Below are positions 24,170 through 34,792 of a stretch of DNA of 64,000 nucleotides, piece after piece. The stretch covers positions 182,343,483 through 182,407,482 of the forward strand of contig NC_073746.1 in NCBI RefSeq assembly GCF_029784135.1, in the 5' to 3' direction. A model generated the notes under the pieces. It was not told the origin of the DNA, did no database searches, and worked only from the letters and a program-made list of their open reading frames with translations. A program made the position numbers and the translations under genes. Position 1 is the stretch's first letter, and each line of letters opens with the position of its first letter. This DNA is from Toxorhynchites rutilus septentrionalis (lineage: Eukaryota; Arthropoda; Insecta; Diptera; Culicidae).

Positions 24170-24338
24170 CTGGAACAAAGTTTCCGAGTTGACACCGTGA
24201 TGGTGACCCATCGGTTTTCTTAACGTATTTTTTGGCGAATGCTGCATCTTATTCTGACTAGATGGCTGAGGTAATAGTACAGGTTCGGCGTAGGTCACTT
24301 CTTCGACCTGTGGAAGTAATTTCGGTTCGGTTTGTATC
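24170..24338 (-). CDS. Sema1a: Semaphorin-1A exon, proximal cytoplasmic tail
   Basis: A 169-bp exon. Its first base completes the arginine codon split with the preceding exon. The reading frame continues IQTEPKLLPQVEEVTYAEP, then KMQHSPKNTLRKPMGHHHG, ending NSETLFQ at a phase-0 donor GTAAGT. The acceptor is CCTCGTAG. It encodes the proline- and histidine-rich start of the intracellular domain of this transmembrane semaphorin. No frameshift or stop. Confidence 0.88.
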
Positions 24339-24410
24339 CTACGAGGGTTGAATGAAGAAACGGTCAATAAAATCTTGGTTGTTAGCCGTTGTAATGATGT
24401 CACTACTCAC

Positions 24411-24714
24411 CGATTCACGTTTTGTCGTTGCTCAAAGTACTCGTATTCCGTGTCTGGATAGGGTAAATTGTCATCCTCATCTTTGTGGCAACGTCGGCCA
24501 CAGAAGTAACCCGTGATGAAGCCCACTAGCAGAGCGAATATTGCCCCTGCCAACACAGCCATCACGAGCGTTTCCACCGTGTATTGGGCATTGATGAAGT
24601 CTGGCGTAATTTGGGGTCCTTTGTCGTCGTATCCATTCTTGTCCTGCATGATGCTTATCATGTCGTTCCCCGGTTGATCTTTGCTCGGTCGCTGTGGATC
24701 GTAGTCGATGTCAC
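24411..24714 (-). CDS. Sema1a: Semaphorin-1A exon, juxtamembrane and transmembrane segment
   Basis: A 304-bp exon that encodes the membrane anchor. It opens by completing a glycine codon from the PSI exon, continues DIDYDPQRPSKDQPGNDMIS, then a hydrophobic helix (LVMAVLAGAIFALLVGF and ITGYFC), then the basic stop-transfer GRRCHKDEDD and the conserved PYPDTEYEYFEQRQNVN. The acceptor is TTGTTCAG and the donor GTGAGT. Phase 1 in and phase 2 out match both neighbours. Semaphorin-1A is an axon-guidance ligand and receptor at the neuronal plasma membrane that works with Plexin A. This exon strongly resembles the fly protein. The next intron downstream is only 72 bp. Confidence 0.92.
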
Positions 24715-24912
24715 CTGAACAAGTAGAATTTTGCTTAGCGTGTTTTGCAAGGCGATAAAATCAATAATTGTAGTTAAGGGTAGTTTTGTGTACAACAATA
24801 ACAGTGGGTAGCCTCTAACTTGAGGAGTAAAAATCACTTTAAATTTATGCACCTATTAGAAGTATATATAGATATATTTTTACCCCTGTAGCCTGAGGAT
24901 ATTACAGAGAAT

Positions 24913-25960
24913 GTGAAATTGAAATTTACCACTGAACATCCGTCTGGAGTCAAGGTATTTGAAGCAGCTGCGTCGAATAGGTTGAAGATGTCTTCTATTT
25001 TCATTAAAGCGGATGTTAAAGTAAACACTGAACTGTACATGAATATTTTGGAGAATAAAGTGGTTTGGCGAATTCAGCGAAACTTCTATGAAAGAATATT
25101 GAACAAGAATATTGTTTTCCAACAACATGGAATACCATTGGGCTCGCAGCAAACAATCTTTGTGATTGTGGCGATGGCTACCACGACATCGAGCATATTG
25201 TCTGGTCGTGTATCCGGTTCCATGCTGCTCGCTCTCAGCTCTCTAGAGCACTGAGAGCAAAGGGCAAATAATCGGATATCCCTGTCCGGGATATCTTAGG
25301 TAGCCGTGATCCTGATCTTCTGCTTCATCTATACCTGTTCCTCAGAAACGCCGATGTCAACGTTTAATGATGTTTCCTTCGTTGTGTCCCTGTTTCATAT
25401 CCCTCCTATCCGATCTATAAACTTTTACTTAGTCGCGGCAATACATACACACACTCTTTACAGATACACGGGCCAAAGGTTGTGCAGTCCACTGATGATT
25501 CAACAAAAGCCAAAGGTTGTACCGCTCATGACAACTCTACACGAGCTGATGATTGCGCCGGCTAGTGACCATTCTATCCTGGATTCCTCGAGAAGACGCA
25601 CCACGCTAGATATGGGGTACAGACTAGGGGGGCGTTGCTGATTAATGGTCAGCTGCCCCCCAATAGGAAGTATCCCGTGTCGGGCACAGGTACAGATCAT
25701 TGAAGACAGCAACATCACAATTACGAAAACAATTGTAATACTAACCTCGAGTAATCGGTTACATATTACTAACATAGTTATAAGGCAAACATTGTCGAAA
25801 TATTGAACTCCCGGCCCCGTCAGGTTGACGCCATATGAGCCTTAATAAAAATATATATTGTGGATAAAAAAAAAACATGGAATACCATGTCAAACCTCTA
25901 AATAATCCCGAACCTGAAGGAAAACATGTTATTTTAACCGAAAGATACACCCCTCGACTA
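24913..25960 (+). pseudogene. Tc1/mariner-superfamily transposase remnant, split by a LINE
   Basis: The frame from about 24913 reads FTTEHPSGVKVFEAAASNRL, KMSSIFIKADVKVNTELYMN and NKNIVFQQHGIP. After removing the LINE at 25139-25873 and one TSD it continues CQTSK and then stops. This matches the central catalytic region of an ITmD37E-like transposase, where the normal box is FQQDGxPCHTSK. Here the second catalytic aspartate is changed to histidine (QQHG). Upstream and downstream parts are lost. It lies antisense to Sema1a in the long intron. Confidence 0.65.
25139..25873 (+). mobile_element. 5'-truncated I-clade LINE, copy 2, with 15-bp TSD
   Basis: A 0.73-kb 3' end of the same family as 17067-18640 and 34642-40376. 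It holds the last part of ORF2 (GLAANNLCDCGDGYHDIEHI, with a stop in the RAKGK* region from a single substitution), the 3' UTR and an A tail. The target AACATGGAATACCAT is repeated exactly at 25124-25138 and 25874-25888. The target end (ACCAT) and the LINE sequence at the junction (GCATTGGGCTCGC in the long copy) share CATT, so the 5' junction formed at a microhomology. Confidence 0.9.
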
Positions 25961-27530
25961 ATCAATATGGTCATATTTTTATTGCTTATTGTTCATAATC
26001 TTTATTGTTTTTAATATCAGCTAATTCCGTTATTGCGGAAGGCATGTCGCAGTTCGATCACCGGGGTAACATTTGCAAGAACGGCGTACTTCTCAAACGT
26101 CGTGAAGAAACATTGAAGTTCAGTTTTTCCAGAGGGAAAAAGGATGCAAGAACAATCACACACGAAGATCGATAGCTTTAAGATGAAGGTGGAAGCTAGC
26201 CACAAATGGCTGCTACAATGGCGCTCATTTCTTTCATCTCCCTCCCTCACCTCTCACCCGAAAATCAGTAATTTTGCTAAACAGTGTGTAGAAAATGATC
26301 GTTTTCGCACACTTCCCATCAAGTAATGTCAACCAAACTGTAATCGATTACTCACAAGATATAAAATTTTCATCTGCTGTCGCATCTGCTGTATACAGTG
26401 TTTGCCAAATGATCCACTCATTGAAAAAATCGCTTTCGTTCGATCAAATATGATCTTTCAGGAAACATTTCCCCCAGCGGTATTCTATTATTGTTATGTG
26501 CTGCAAATCACGACACAAAAGAGAACGAGACAACTCTGCATCGGCTCGCACTTCATTGCACACCAGCATGCAAGCAAAGCTATCATATACGCTTTCAGTG
26601 CAGAAAGCTTATTTTCTTCTTTGCCTCTAACATATGCATACCGACCTCTCCATGCATCATGAAACAGCAGGATCATACGGACAACGCAAAGCGAAAGATT
26701 CATATTCAGCTAATGTAGCAGATCCTGATTTTTAAGTCTCAGAGAGTGCAAACTATATGATTATTTAGCTCGATAGAGGCTAAGGGAAGGGTAGTCAGAT
26801 TATATTTTCCATTTTTAACGCCGCTCCCTTGAAATGTGTATATTCATATAGACCGCATAGTTTTACTAGCAACACCGCTCCAGTGAGAAGCAAAAACTCT
26901 CGCGTTTTATCTCGTTTCCCATTCGCTGCTCTCCGCAAATGGTGACGTAATGATGACGTAATTTTTCTTGTATCATTTATTGCTTTACACTTGTCTGTGC
27001 AGTGGGTTTCGCTATAGTAAAATGAGACGATATATGCGGTTCAAACTTGTATGCAGGCTTCGAAAATAGTGTGCCATGTTTGATACAACTCGAATATGCA
27101 AACAACAGTCTTCGTTCCTCTCTTAGTTTAATCACTAAATGTTACAAAAGTGATTGCTGACATTCATACAAGTATCTGAATGATCCTCTCATATTTGGTT
27201 ATATGTTCGTGAGAGTTTACTTGCATGACACATTGTGTATCATTTGATTTTGATCGAAATCCAAACACTGGCTGTATAGTGAAAAACGTTGGAAAACTTG
27301 AGCTAGCGCTCTCAAAATTAAAGTTTCATTTTTCAATGTTCGGCAATGGCTTTGTTTGTATTGGTGAAAGCATCGTTATTTTTTCGACACTGATGCCAGA
27401 CAACATAATCGAAACAGCTATAAAAACCACTCAATAAAATGATATTGCTCAGTCATAGCGTTTCATGTCATGAAAATCAATAGAATAAAATTGTGTTGAT
27501 ATCAATACAATTATTATTTTTACGTTTAAT
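25961..27530. other. Intronic sequence, nothing firmly recognised
   Basis: No gene or transposase motif recognised. The open frames are short and lack family resemblance. Confidence 0.4.
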
Positions 27531-27543
27531 GGGTCTATAATGT

Positions 27544-27822
27544 CTGTGCACCCGTAGCCGGGTGGTTAGCGTCTCACATTATGATGCAGGGTGTTCGGGT
27601 TCGATTCCCGTTCTGGCCGGGGGATTTTTCGTCAAAGAAATTTCCTTCGACTTGCACTGTGGTCACGCGTATTCTAGAGCTTGCCCCTCGGAATACATTC
27701 AAGGCGTGTTATTTGGCTTAACAAATCTCAACTAAGTATTAATACATGACGCTAATTAATGCATACGTTGTGACGGCAAAAGTTCCACGGGGAACGTTAA
27801 CGCCATTCAAGAAGGGGAAGAA
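27544..27822 (+). mobile_element. tRNA-derived SINE (Feilai-like) with 13-bp TSD
   Basis: The head carries a pol III A box (TAGCCGGGTGGTTAGC, about 27557) and a perfect B box (GGTTCGATTCC, about 27599), as in a tRNA-related promoter. The body and the GAAG-rich tail resemble the Feilai SINE of Aedes aegypti as I remember it. The target GGGTCTATAATGT is duplicated exactly at 27531-27543 and 27823-27835. It encodes no protein and would depend on a LINE for movement. The perfect TSD indicates a young insertion. Confidence 0.88.
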
Positions 27823-27835
27823 GGGTCTATAATGT

Positions 27836-28269
27836 AAGTTTTAGCAACTTTAACACTGGGTAAGAAAATTGTATTGCAGAGCTCGGAACACTGCCACGGC
27901 TGTCTACGCTTTCAAAAACAGTGAACGGAAAAGTATTACATTTAATCAATATGTCTCGGGCAACGAAGAGGAGGGTTAAGGCTCTCCAACGTGAATATGT
28001 GAAAACAATAAGATCAACGAAGGAAAATATTAAGAAAATATCAACATTGACTTACTATGCGGAATAACTTGTTATTACCAAAAGAACCACAATTCGCATG
28101 TGTTATAAATTTGCTCATGTTACGCTCGCGTATAATCAGAATTTTACTTCATATGCAAATGCACCTTCTATATATATTTATAATTGCAATTGTTCATCGG
28201 AACATATCGTTCATACATTTTATTTGAGTATTGAACTGTTGTTTTTTTTCAAATGTATTCAAAGACTCA
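27836..28269. other. Intronic sequence, nothing recognised
   Basis: A/T-rich, with no coding or repeat signal recognised. Confidence 0.4.
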
Positions 28270-28640
28270 CAGTCTGATAAGTGAATTGATCTATTTACGT
28301 GTGCTTTGCTCTTCTCTCACAAACACTATTATCCCATTTGTACACGTGGTTTTACCTATACTACTACAATGGCTAGTTTCCATCTTCACCTTAAGGAAAA
28401 CATATATTTGGGACATGTAATCAAGGTCTAACCGAGTCAACACATCTCTCACCGGCTCATTGGGCTGCCTTCTTCGGGCCCGAACGGAGTTTACTAAATT
28501 CGATCTGGCGACAAGATACAACTCGCACGACCAAACAACGTGTTCGATGTCGTGGTAACCATGGCCACAAACGCAGAGATTGCTGTCGGCAAGATTGAAA
28601 CGAAAAGGTAGCGCATCTCAAAATTTCTCGTATTCTCTCA
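28270..28640 (-). pseudogene. I-clade LINE ORF2 C-terminal fragment (diverged family)
   Basis: On the minus strand: FNLADSNLCVCGHGYHDIEH, VVWSCELYLVARSNL, QPNEPVRDVLTRLDLDYMSQ and IYVFLKV. This parallels the end of the long I-clade copy (CGDGYHDIEHIVWSC, DIPVRDILGSRDPD, LYLFL) but is clearly a different, diverged family. Only the zinc-finger region and C-terminus remain. It is inactive. Confidence 0.65.
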
Positions 28641-29461
28641 AGGAAGTACGGCGAGTGCTTTTCCGGTCTCACTGAACGGACAGCTTCATTGGTTCGACAA
28701 CTCGCAAGCAGATCGGAAAAGTTTTTAATCGATCCAACAAAGGTGTTTTTTTCACATCGAATAATAGTGTTCTTTTTCACCGGTTGCGCTTGCGAGTGGA
28801 GCGAAGTTTAAAGTGGTGCGCGCTGAGGATCCAAATCAGACACATTCATCACGCACGCCACACAGCCGCGGCAAGTAGAAATTTATTTTTCTTTTGTTTC
28901 CCTATCATTCCTTCTACCTTCTGTGCACGATTTACACCATTTTGACGTAGGACTACGTCTAACCGGAAGATATAGGGGGTGAAATGGAAATCTAGGCACT
29001 GAACAAGTAGGAAAAAATGCAAGATTTGGAACGCTTATAACTCGAGCATTTCTCAATAGATCGCAAAGGTTTTTGCATCAATTGATAGGAAATATATCTA
29101 CGCATCTATCATAACGAATAACATTTAATTTTTCTTGAGATAAATAATTGAAAAGTTGTGAAATATCAAGCATTGCCAAAATGCACTATGTGCCCATTTT
29201 TGATTGGTGCATTTTGTGCTCCTCAAATCGTACCGAATAAAACGGGCAACCAGAGCAGCAGCGAAATACAATGAAGCACGATTGGAAAGGAAAAAGAAAA
29301 AAATGAACGAAACATTGGTCGCAGTCTCACACATGCGTAACTCTCGAGCCAGCCAGTCAGCTTAAAAATCCCCGCTCCGCTGCCGTAACGATCATTCTCA
29401 TTCAAACCGTACACCACATCAGTTCGCATCACAACACCTCAACAAACCAACCCAAGCAGCC

Positions 29462-29906
29462 ATGTCTGGACATGGTAAAGGAGGAAAAGTGAAGGGAAAG
29501 GCAAAATCCCGCTCGAACCGTGTTGATCTGGAGTTCCCCGCAAGGGTAGCTAGGCCAAGCGCGTTAGTACCAGTCCACCTAGCCGGCGTTATATAGTTTC
29601 GGCCGCCGAAGTGATCGAGTTAGCTGGCAAAGCTGCTCGCGAGGATAAGAAAACCCGCATTCGGAACAGAACACGGTTCGGTGGACCTCAAGACAACAGA
29701 CAGGCAGCGAGTGGCGAGTGGCAAACGCAATCGCAAAACGACATCAGGTAGCAGAAGAAAAAAGTTTGTTCTTTATACAAACTGCTTTGGTGGCAAATCC
29801 AGAACAAGGCGGCATCGAGGGCGTTCGAAATGGTTTTTTTCAAAACCACGATTACTAAGTTTTCTAAATTGGAACCATTCCATAAAACAAGGCGCTTTTC
29901 AGGGCC
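29462..29906 (+). pseudogene. Histone H2A pseudogene 1
   Basis: Starts with ATG and encodes [19 protein letters not shown], the conserved N-terminal tail of insect histone H2A (a core nucleosome protein). A deletion then removes the VGRIHRLL codons and shifts the frame. The downstream H2A region (EVIELAGKAAREDKKTR in another frame) is still visible. At 29891-29906 lies GGCGCTTTTCAGGGCC, a slightly decayed form of the stem-loop that ends replication-dependent histone mRNAs. Having that element without a poly(A) tail argues for DNA-level duplication rather than retrotransposition of mRNA. Not functional. Confidence 0.75.
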
Positions 29907-30097
29907 ACTAAACCTTCCAAAAAAGAGTTTAGGAAATACAGTTCAATGCGTTCTAAAACAATATCCAAAATAATAATAAAACACAAATTGATTTTTTCAT
30001 AATTTGTTTGCCAGGATATGATGAGTATGTGAATTTGGCAGTTGTTCTGAGCTTATTGATTTTCACCAATTCTTAAATTGCTTCTAGATTGAAAGTA

Positions 30098-30324
30098 CAG
30101 TAATTTACACTTATCTCGACATTTAGCCAATTGGACGGACCTGTGATGCGACATATTTAGTTGGACATTTTTGTAAACATAGAGTTCGGGGTCCAAATTA
30201 TGACCCCACATTGAAAGTCGACACTGTACCACTGTCATCGCAAATGTTCAATTACAGGTTAAAATTACCTCCAATCCGATACTGAGTGGTGGTAATGCGA
30301 CGTGCCATTGAATGTAATTTACTG
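30098..30324. mobile_element. CAGTAAGTTAC MITE, copy 3
   Basis: Ends CAGTAATTTACACTTA and AATGTAATTTACTG, with TA on both sides (30096-30097 and 30325-30326). It sits between the two H2A-derived segments of unit 1. An equivalent copy lies at the same place in unit 2 (32649-32874), so it inserted before the unit was duplicated. Confidence 0.7.
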
Positions 30325-30645
30325 TAAAATATGTCACAAGCTGGATGGGAAGAAATTTTCCAACTGTGAAAGCTGTGGCGAGTGACAAATGCAATCGCTA
30401 AACAGAAAGGTTTAGCCGAACAAGATGGGGATATCGAGTGATAACAAAATAATACTCTCTTTAGATTGAAGATCCTGAAAAGGACCCATTTTAGCATGCA
30501 TGTGAATCCAACGAGCGAATAAATCGTAATGAATGTATTTTTTTGCCATCGCTCCCTTTTAACGCTCATTCGTTCGTCTCTTTGGACTCGCCCCTCTGGC
30601 TGAGTCTGCCGATTTGTCTCTATCCTGTGAGTGTGTACCGCTAGA

Positions 30646-30653
30646 GTATAAAA
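30646..30653 (+). promoter_or_regulatory. TATA box remnant of a histone promoter
   Basis: AGTATAAAAC lies about 75 bp upstream of the second H2A-derived segment of unit 1. In the matching place in unit 2 (about 33207) the box reads GTACAAAA, so it is broken there. Probably the old H2A core promoter. Confidence 0.45.
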
Positions 30654-30714
30654 CACGCGGACCCCAAAAAAATATCTTATTTTCTTTCAAACCGTGTGGT
30701 TGTACGGCATCGGC

Positions 30715-31000
30715 ATCGTGGACGTAACAAAGGAGGACAAGTTAAGGGAAAGGCAAAGTCTCACTCGAACCGTGCAGGTCTCCAGTTCCCTGTTGGTCGC
30801 ATTCACTGATTGCTCCGCAAGGGTAACTAGGCCGAACGGATTGGTGCCGGAGCACCAGTATACCTAACAGGGATTATAGAGTTTCGGCCGTCGGAGTGCT
30901 CGAGTTGGCTTGCAAAGCTACTCACGACAATCAGAAAACCCGCATCAAGAACAGAGCAGCTTCGGTTCGGCGCTCATCAAGGCAACAATTAGTTTCAGTG
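30715..31000 (+). pseudogene. Histone H2A pseudogene 2
   Basis: Codes in frame for [20 protein letters not shown] and PVGRIH, then a stop (CGA to TGA), then LLRKGN and another stop, then AERIGAGAPVYLTG. After a frameshift it continues VLELACKATHDNQKTR. This is clear H2A with the expected order and no introns. The start codon is lost (GTGGACG in place of ATGTCTGG). The end runs into a truncated MITE terminus at about 31015-31048. Not functional. Confidence 0.75.
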
Positions 31001-31185
31001 AGTGGCAAAGTGTTTCTCCGGCACGTCGCATTAAATGTAATTTACTGAACAACATGTCACAAGCTGGATGGGAAGAAATTTTCCAACTGTGAAAGCTGTG
31101 GCGAGTGGCAAACGCAATAGCTAAACAGGAAGGTTTAACCGAACAAGATGGGAATATCGAGTGATAACAAAAACACAACACCAAA

Positions 31186-31201
31186 GGTTCTTTTCAGAAC
31201 C
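31186..31201 (+). terminator. Histone-type 3' stem-loop
   Basis: GGTTCTTTTCAGAACC, a perfect 5-bp stem with a 6-base TTTTCA loop (the last pair of the usual six replaced), preceded by CAAA and followed by ATCAAC. This matches the form of the replication-dependent histone mRNA 3' end that is bound by SLBP. It lies downstream of the H2A-derived segment and may come from another histone gene. The unit 2 equivalent near 34447 is broken (GATGCTTTGCAGAACC). Confidence 0.6.
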
Positions 31202-31995
31202 ATCAACATATTCATAAAGAGTAAACAGTAAACTAATCAATTTTTCAGGTAGCTAGGTAGGTATTCACGTAGGAGAAGAAAATAAAACAATATATTTAAA
31301 ATATATATTTACCAAAAGCTGTCCCCTTTGTATAGTCCTACGTCACTCCGGTTATGTCCCCGACATTACCCACCCGTCTTTTTAACTTTGTGTTAACCAA
31401 ATCGGCAAACGTTGGCATTAGGGGTGATCATTATTTCTTATATACCGTTGAACTTTTATTGGATTTTTTTGACGTAGGACTACGTCTAACCGGAAGATAT
31501 AGGGGGTGAAATGGAAATCTAGGCACTGAACAAGTAGGAAAAAATGCAAGATCGCCAAACCCATTCCCATCAAAACCAAACCCAAACCCATCAATAGATC
31601 GCAATGGGTTTGGCATCAATTGATAGGAAATATATCTACGCATCTATCATAATGAATAACATTTCATTTTTCTTGAGATAAATAATTGAATAATTGTGAA
31701 ATATCAAGCATTGTCAAAATGCACTATGCGCCCATTTTTGATTGGTCCATTTTGTGCTCCTCAAATCGTACCGACCAAAACGGGCAACCAGAGCAGCAGC
31801 GAAATAGAATGAAGCACCATTGGAAAGGAAAAAGAAAAAAATGAACGAAACATTGGTCGCTGTCTCACACATGCGTAATTCTCGAGCCAGCCAGTCAGCT
31901 TAAAAATCCCCACTCCGCTGCCGTAACGATCATTCTCATTCAAACCATACACCACATCGGTTCGCATCAAAACACTTCAACAAACCAACCCAAGG

Positions 31996-32430
31996 AAAAG
32001 GAGGAAAAGTGAAGGGAAAGGCAAAATCCCGCTCGAACCGTGTTGATCTGGAGTTCCTCGCAAGGGTAGCTAGGCCGAGCGCATTAGTACCAGTGCACCA
32101 GTCCACCTAGCCGGCGTTATATACTTTCGGCCGTCGAAGTGATCGAGTTGGCTGGTAAAGCTGCTCGCGACGATAAGAAAACCCGCATCCAGAACAGAAC
32201 ACATTCGGTTCGGTGGACATCAAGACAACAACAGGCAGTTGCAGCGAGTGGCAAACGCAATCGCAAAACGGCAGCTGGTAGCAGAAGAAAAAAGTTTGTT
32301 CTTTATACAATCTGCTTTGGTGGCAAATCCAGAATAAGGCGGCATCGAGGGCGTTCGAAATGGTTTTTTTTTCAAAACCACGAGTACTAAGTTTTCTAAA
32401 ATTCCATAAAACACGGCGCTTATAAGGGCC
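31996..32430 (+). pseudogene. Histone H2A pseudogene 3
   Basis: Equivalent to pseudogene 1 and sharing its internal deletion of the VGRIHRLL region, so both descend from one already broken copy. The ATG and first codons are missing (sequence enters at [15 protein letters not shown]). EVIELAGKAARDDKKTR is visible downstream. A decayed stem-loop, GGCGCTTATAAGGGCC, lies at 32415-32430. Confidence 0.75.
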
Positions 32431-32648
32431 ATTAAATCTTTCAAAAAAGGGTTTACGAAATACAGTTCAATGCTTTCTAAAATAATATCCAAAATAATAA
32501 TAAAACACAAATTGATTTTTTCATAATTTGTTTGCCAGTATATGATGAGTATGTGAATTTGGCAGTTGTTCTGAGCTTATTTATGGTTGGGAACTTTCCC
32601 GATTATTCAATATTCATTAATTTTTAAATTGCTTCTAGATTGAAAGTA

Positions 32649-32874
32649 CAGTAATTTACATTTAGCTCGACATTCAGCTAATTGGACGGACCTGTAATGC
32701 GACATATTTAGTTGGACATTTTTGTAAACATAAAGTTCGAGGTCCAAATTATGACCCCACATCGAAAGTCGACACTGTACCACTGTCATCGCAAATGTTC
32801 AATTACAGGTTAAAATCGCCTCCAATGCGACACTGAGTGGTGTTTCGGCACGTCGCATTAAATGTAATTTACTG
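32649..32874. mobile_element. CAGTAAGTTAC MITE, copy 4
   Basis: Ends CAGTAATTTACATTTAG and AATGTAATTTACTG, flanked by TA (32647-32648 and 32875-32876). It is the unit 2 counterpart of 30098-30324. Confidence 0.7.
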
Positions 32875-33297
32875 TACAACATGTCACAAGCTGGATGGGA
32901 AGAAATTTTCCAACTGTGAAAGCTGTGGCGAGTGGCAAACGCAATCGCTAAACAGGAAGGTTTAGCCGAACAAGATGGGGATATCGAGTGATAACAAAAC
33001 AAAACAACTCTTTAGATTAAAGATAATTTTGTGATCCTGAAAAGGACCCTTTTTAGCCTGCATGTGAATCCAACGAGCGAACAAATCGTAATGAATGTAT
33101 TTTTTTGCCATCGCTGCCTTTTAACGCTCTTTCGTTCGTCTCGTTGGACTCGCCCCTTTGGCTTAGTCTGCTGATTTGTCTCTATCCTGTGAGTGTGTAC
33201 CGCTAGAGTACAAAAGGCGCGGATCCGCTGAAAAATGTATCATTCTCTTTCAAACCGTAAATCAGTGTGGTTGTGTGGCATCGTTTCACATCACATC

Positions 33298-33578
33298 GCA
33301 TCAACGGATTGGTGCCGGAGCACCAGTATACCTAATAGCGGTTATAGAATTTCGGCCGCCGGAGTGCTCGAGTTGGCTTGCAAAGCTGCTCACAACAATA
33401 AAAAAACCCGCAAAACCGAACAGAACAGAGCACATTCGGTTCGGTGGCAACAACTAGTTTCAGCGAGTGGCAAACGCAATCGCAAAACGGAAGCAGGTAG
33501 AAGAAGGAAAAAGTTTGTTTATACAGACTGCTTTGGTGGCAAAAACAGCCACCGTAAAACACGGCACTTTTCAGGGCC
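33298..33578 (+). pseudogene. Histone H2A pseudogene 4
   Basis: Retains only the second half of H2A: RIGAGAPVYLIAVIEF, then in a shifted frame VLELACKAAHNNKKTRK. The first half has been deleted relative to pseudogene 2; the break falls after CATCGCATC at about 33300. A recognisable 3' stem-loop, GGCACTTTTCAGGGCC, is at 33563-33578. Equivalent to pseudogene 2 by position in the unit. Confidence 0.7.
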
Positions 33579-33609
33579 ATTAAACCGTTCAAAGAAGAGT
33601 TATTGAAAG

Positions 33610-34428
33610 TTTTTCACAATACCAATGCATTCTAAAGAGACATAATATGACATATAATATAAACTGATTTATTTTGTTTATCTTGTTCTTGAACTTATTG
33701 GTGGTTGGGATCTTTTAAATTGATCATTCAGTTTTCACAAACCCATGCATGGTTTCCGAATTAAAAATGGCTTCAAATTACAACACATTGTATGCAGGAT
33801 GGCATTAACGAATTTTCTCGGTAGCAAGAACTGCTTTCTTTGGTTGATAACTAATGTTGAAAAATGAATGACGTTACATCTGCATTGTATAGAAAAATAA
33901 CTAAGGAGCAACATGATGAGCTATGTATTTCCTTATTCTTCTTTCTTTGTTTTTAAGAGGCATTGAACTTTGCAGTTCATTCGCCTCTATGTATTTCCTG
34001 CTGCTCTGTTCTTATTTTAAAGGGCTTTAATCCGAAGGTCATTCGTCCATGTATTTACTGTTGGTTTTTCAGAACGCTTATAGCTCGTTTATTTCTCGAC
34101 AGATCGTAGAGTTCGTCTCCAAAACCTCAGTTCATTTTTATTTACTTTGTTTGCGGAAACTACAAATCTTACAATTCATTCGTCTCCGAAACACGGAAAC
34201 AGTTTAAGGTACGGTAATGTGCTCAATAGTGAAATATATGATAGTGAATGAGCTGATGACCACCTATGCATCCCCTATCACAGCCATCATTTTGATTGTA
34301 CGATATGTGCATACGCCGAAAGATGCCCGGCGTTGAACATTTAATAAGTACAAAGCCTTCGGAAAAAAATCAAGAATTAACTACAAGACAGCGAGAAAAA
34401 AATGAGAAAGTTTGTAAAAAAAAAACGC
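33610..34428. other. Unit 2-specific spacer
   Basis: Absent from unit 1. No transposase, gene or clear terminal repeat seen. A lysine-rich frame at about 34370-34450 might derive from a linker histone tail, but this is speculative. Confidence 0.35.
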
Positions 34429-34792
34429 AAAAACACAACACCAAAGATGCTTTGCAGAACCCCCAACATATTCATGAAGAGTAAACAGTAAACTAATCCA
34501 TTTTTCAGGTAGATAGGTAGGTATTCACGTAGCAGAAGAAAATAAAACAATATATTTAAAATATATATTTAGCAAAAGCTGTCCCCTTTGTATAGTCCTA
34601 CGTCACTCCGGTTATGTCCCCGACATTACCCACCCGTCTTTTTTTTTCATTTTATCATTTTATTTAACATAAAATAAATTGAATTTAATATTCGCATCAT
34701 AACCTTATAAAATATATTTTTTTCACTTATTTATTTATTTTGATTATCATTATATTCTGTTCATATCGAACAGTTGACCGATTTTTTTTGAT

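Larger units (their letters stand above)
28943..31385 (+). repeat. Histone-pseudogene repeat unit 1
   Basis: This block and 31470-34641 are tandem direct copies. Both start GACGTAGGACTACGTC, continue with the same 500-bp leader, carry a deleted H2A copy, a CAGTAAGTTAC MITE and a second H2A-derived segment, and end in the same 215-bp tail containing AATATATTTAAAATATATAT and TAGTCCTACGTCACTCCGG. The edge motifs are roughly inverted relative to each other. Unit 1 is about 2.4 kb. Confidence 0.75.
31470..34641 (+). repeat. Histone-pseudogene repeat unit 2
   Basis: A direct tandem copy of 28943-31385 with the same order of parts, enlarged to about 3.2 kb by extra sequence at about 33610-34430 that has no counterpart in unit 1. 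A simple-sequence patch at 31555-31600 (repeats of 'aaacccattccc') replaces part of the leader. No gene is seen in the extra sequence. Confidence 0.7.

Noticed and set aside
34296..34484. Lysine-rich open frame that might be a linker histone tail
   Set aside because: Composition alone; no globular H1 motif and no start context. Mentioned only as speculation in the spacer entry.
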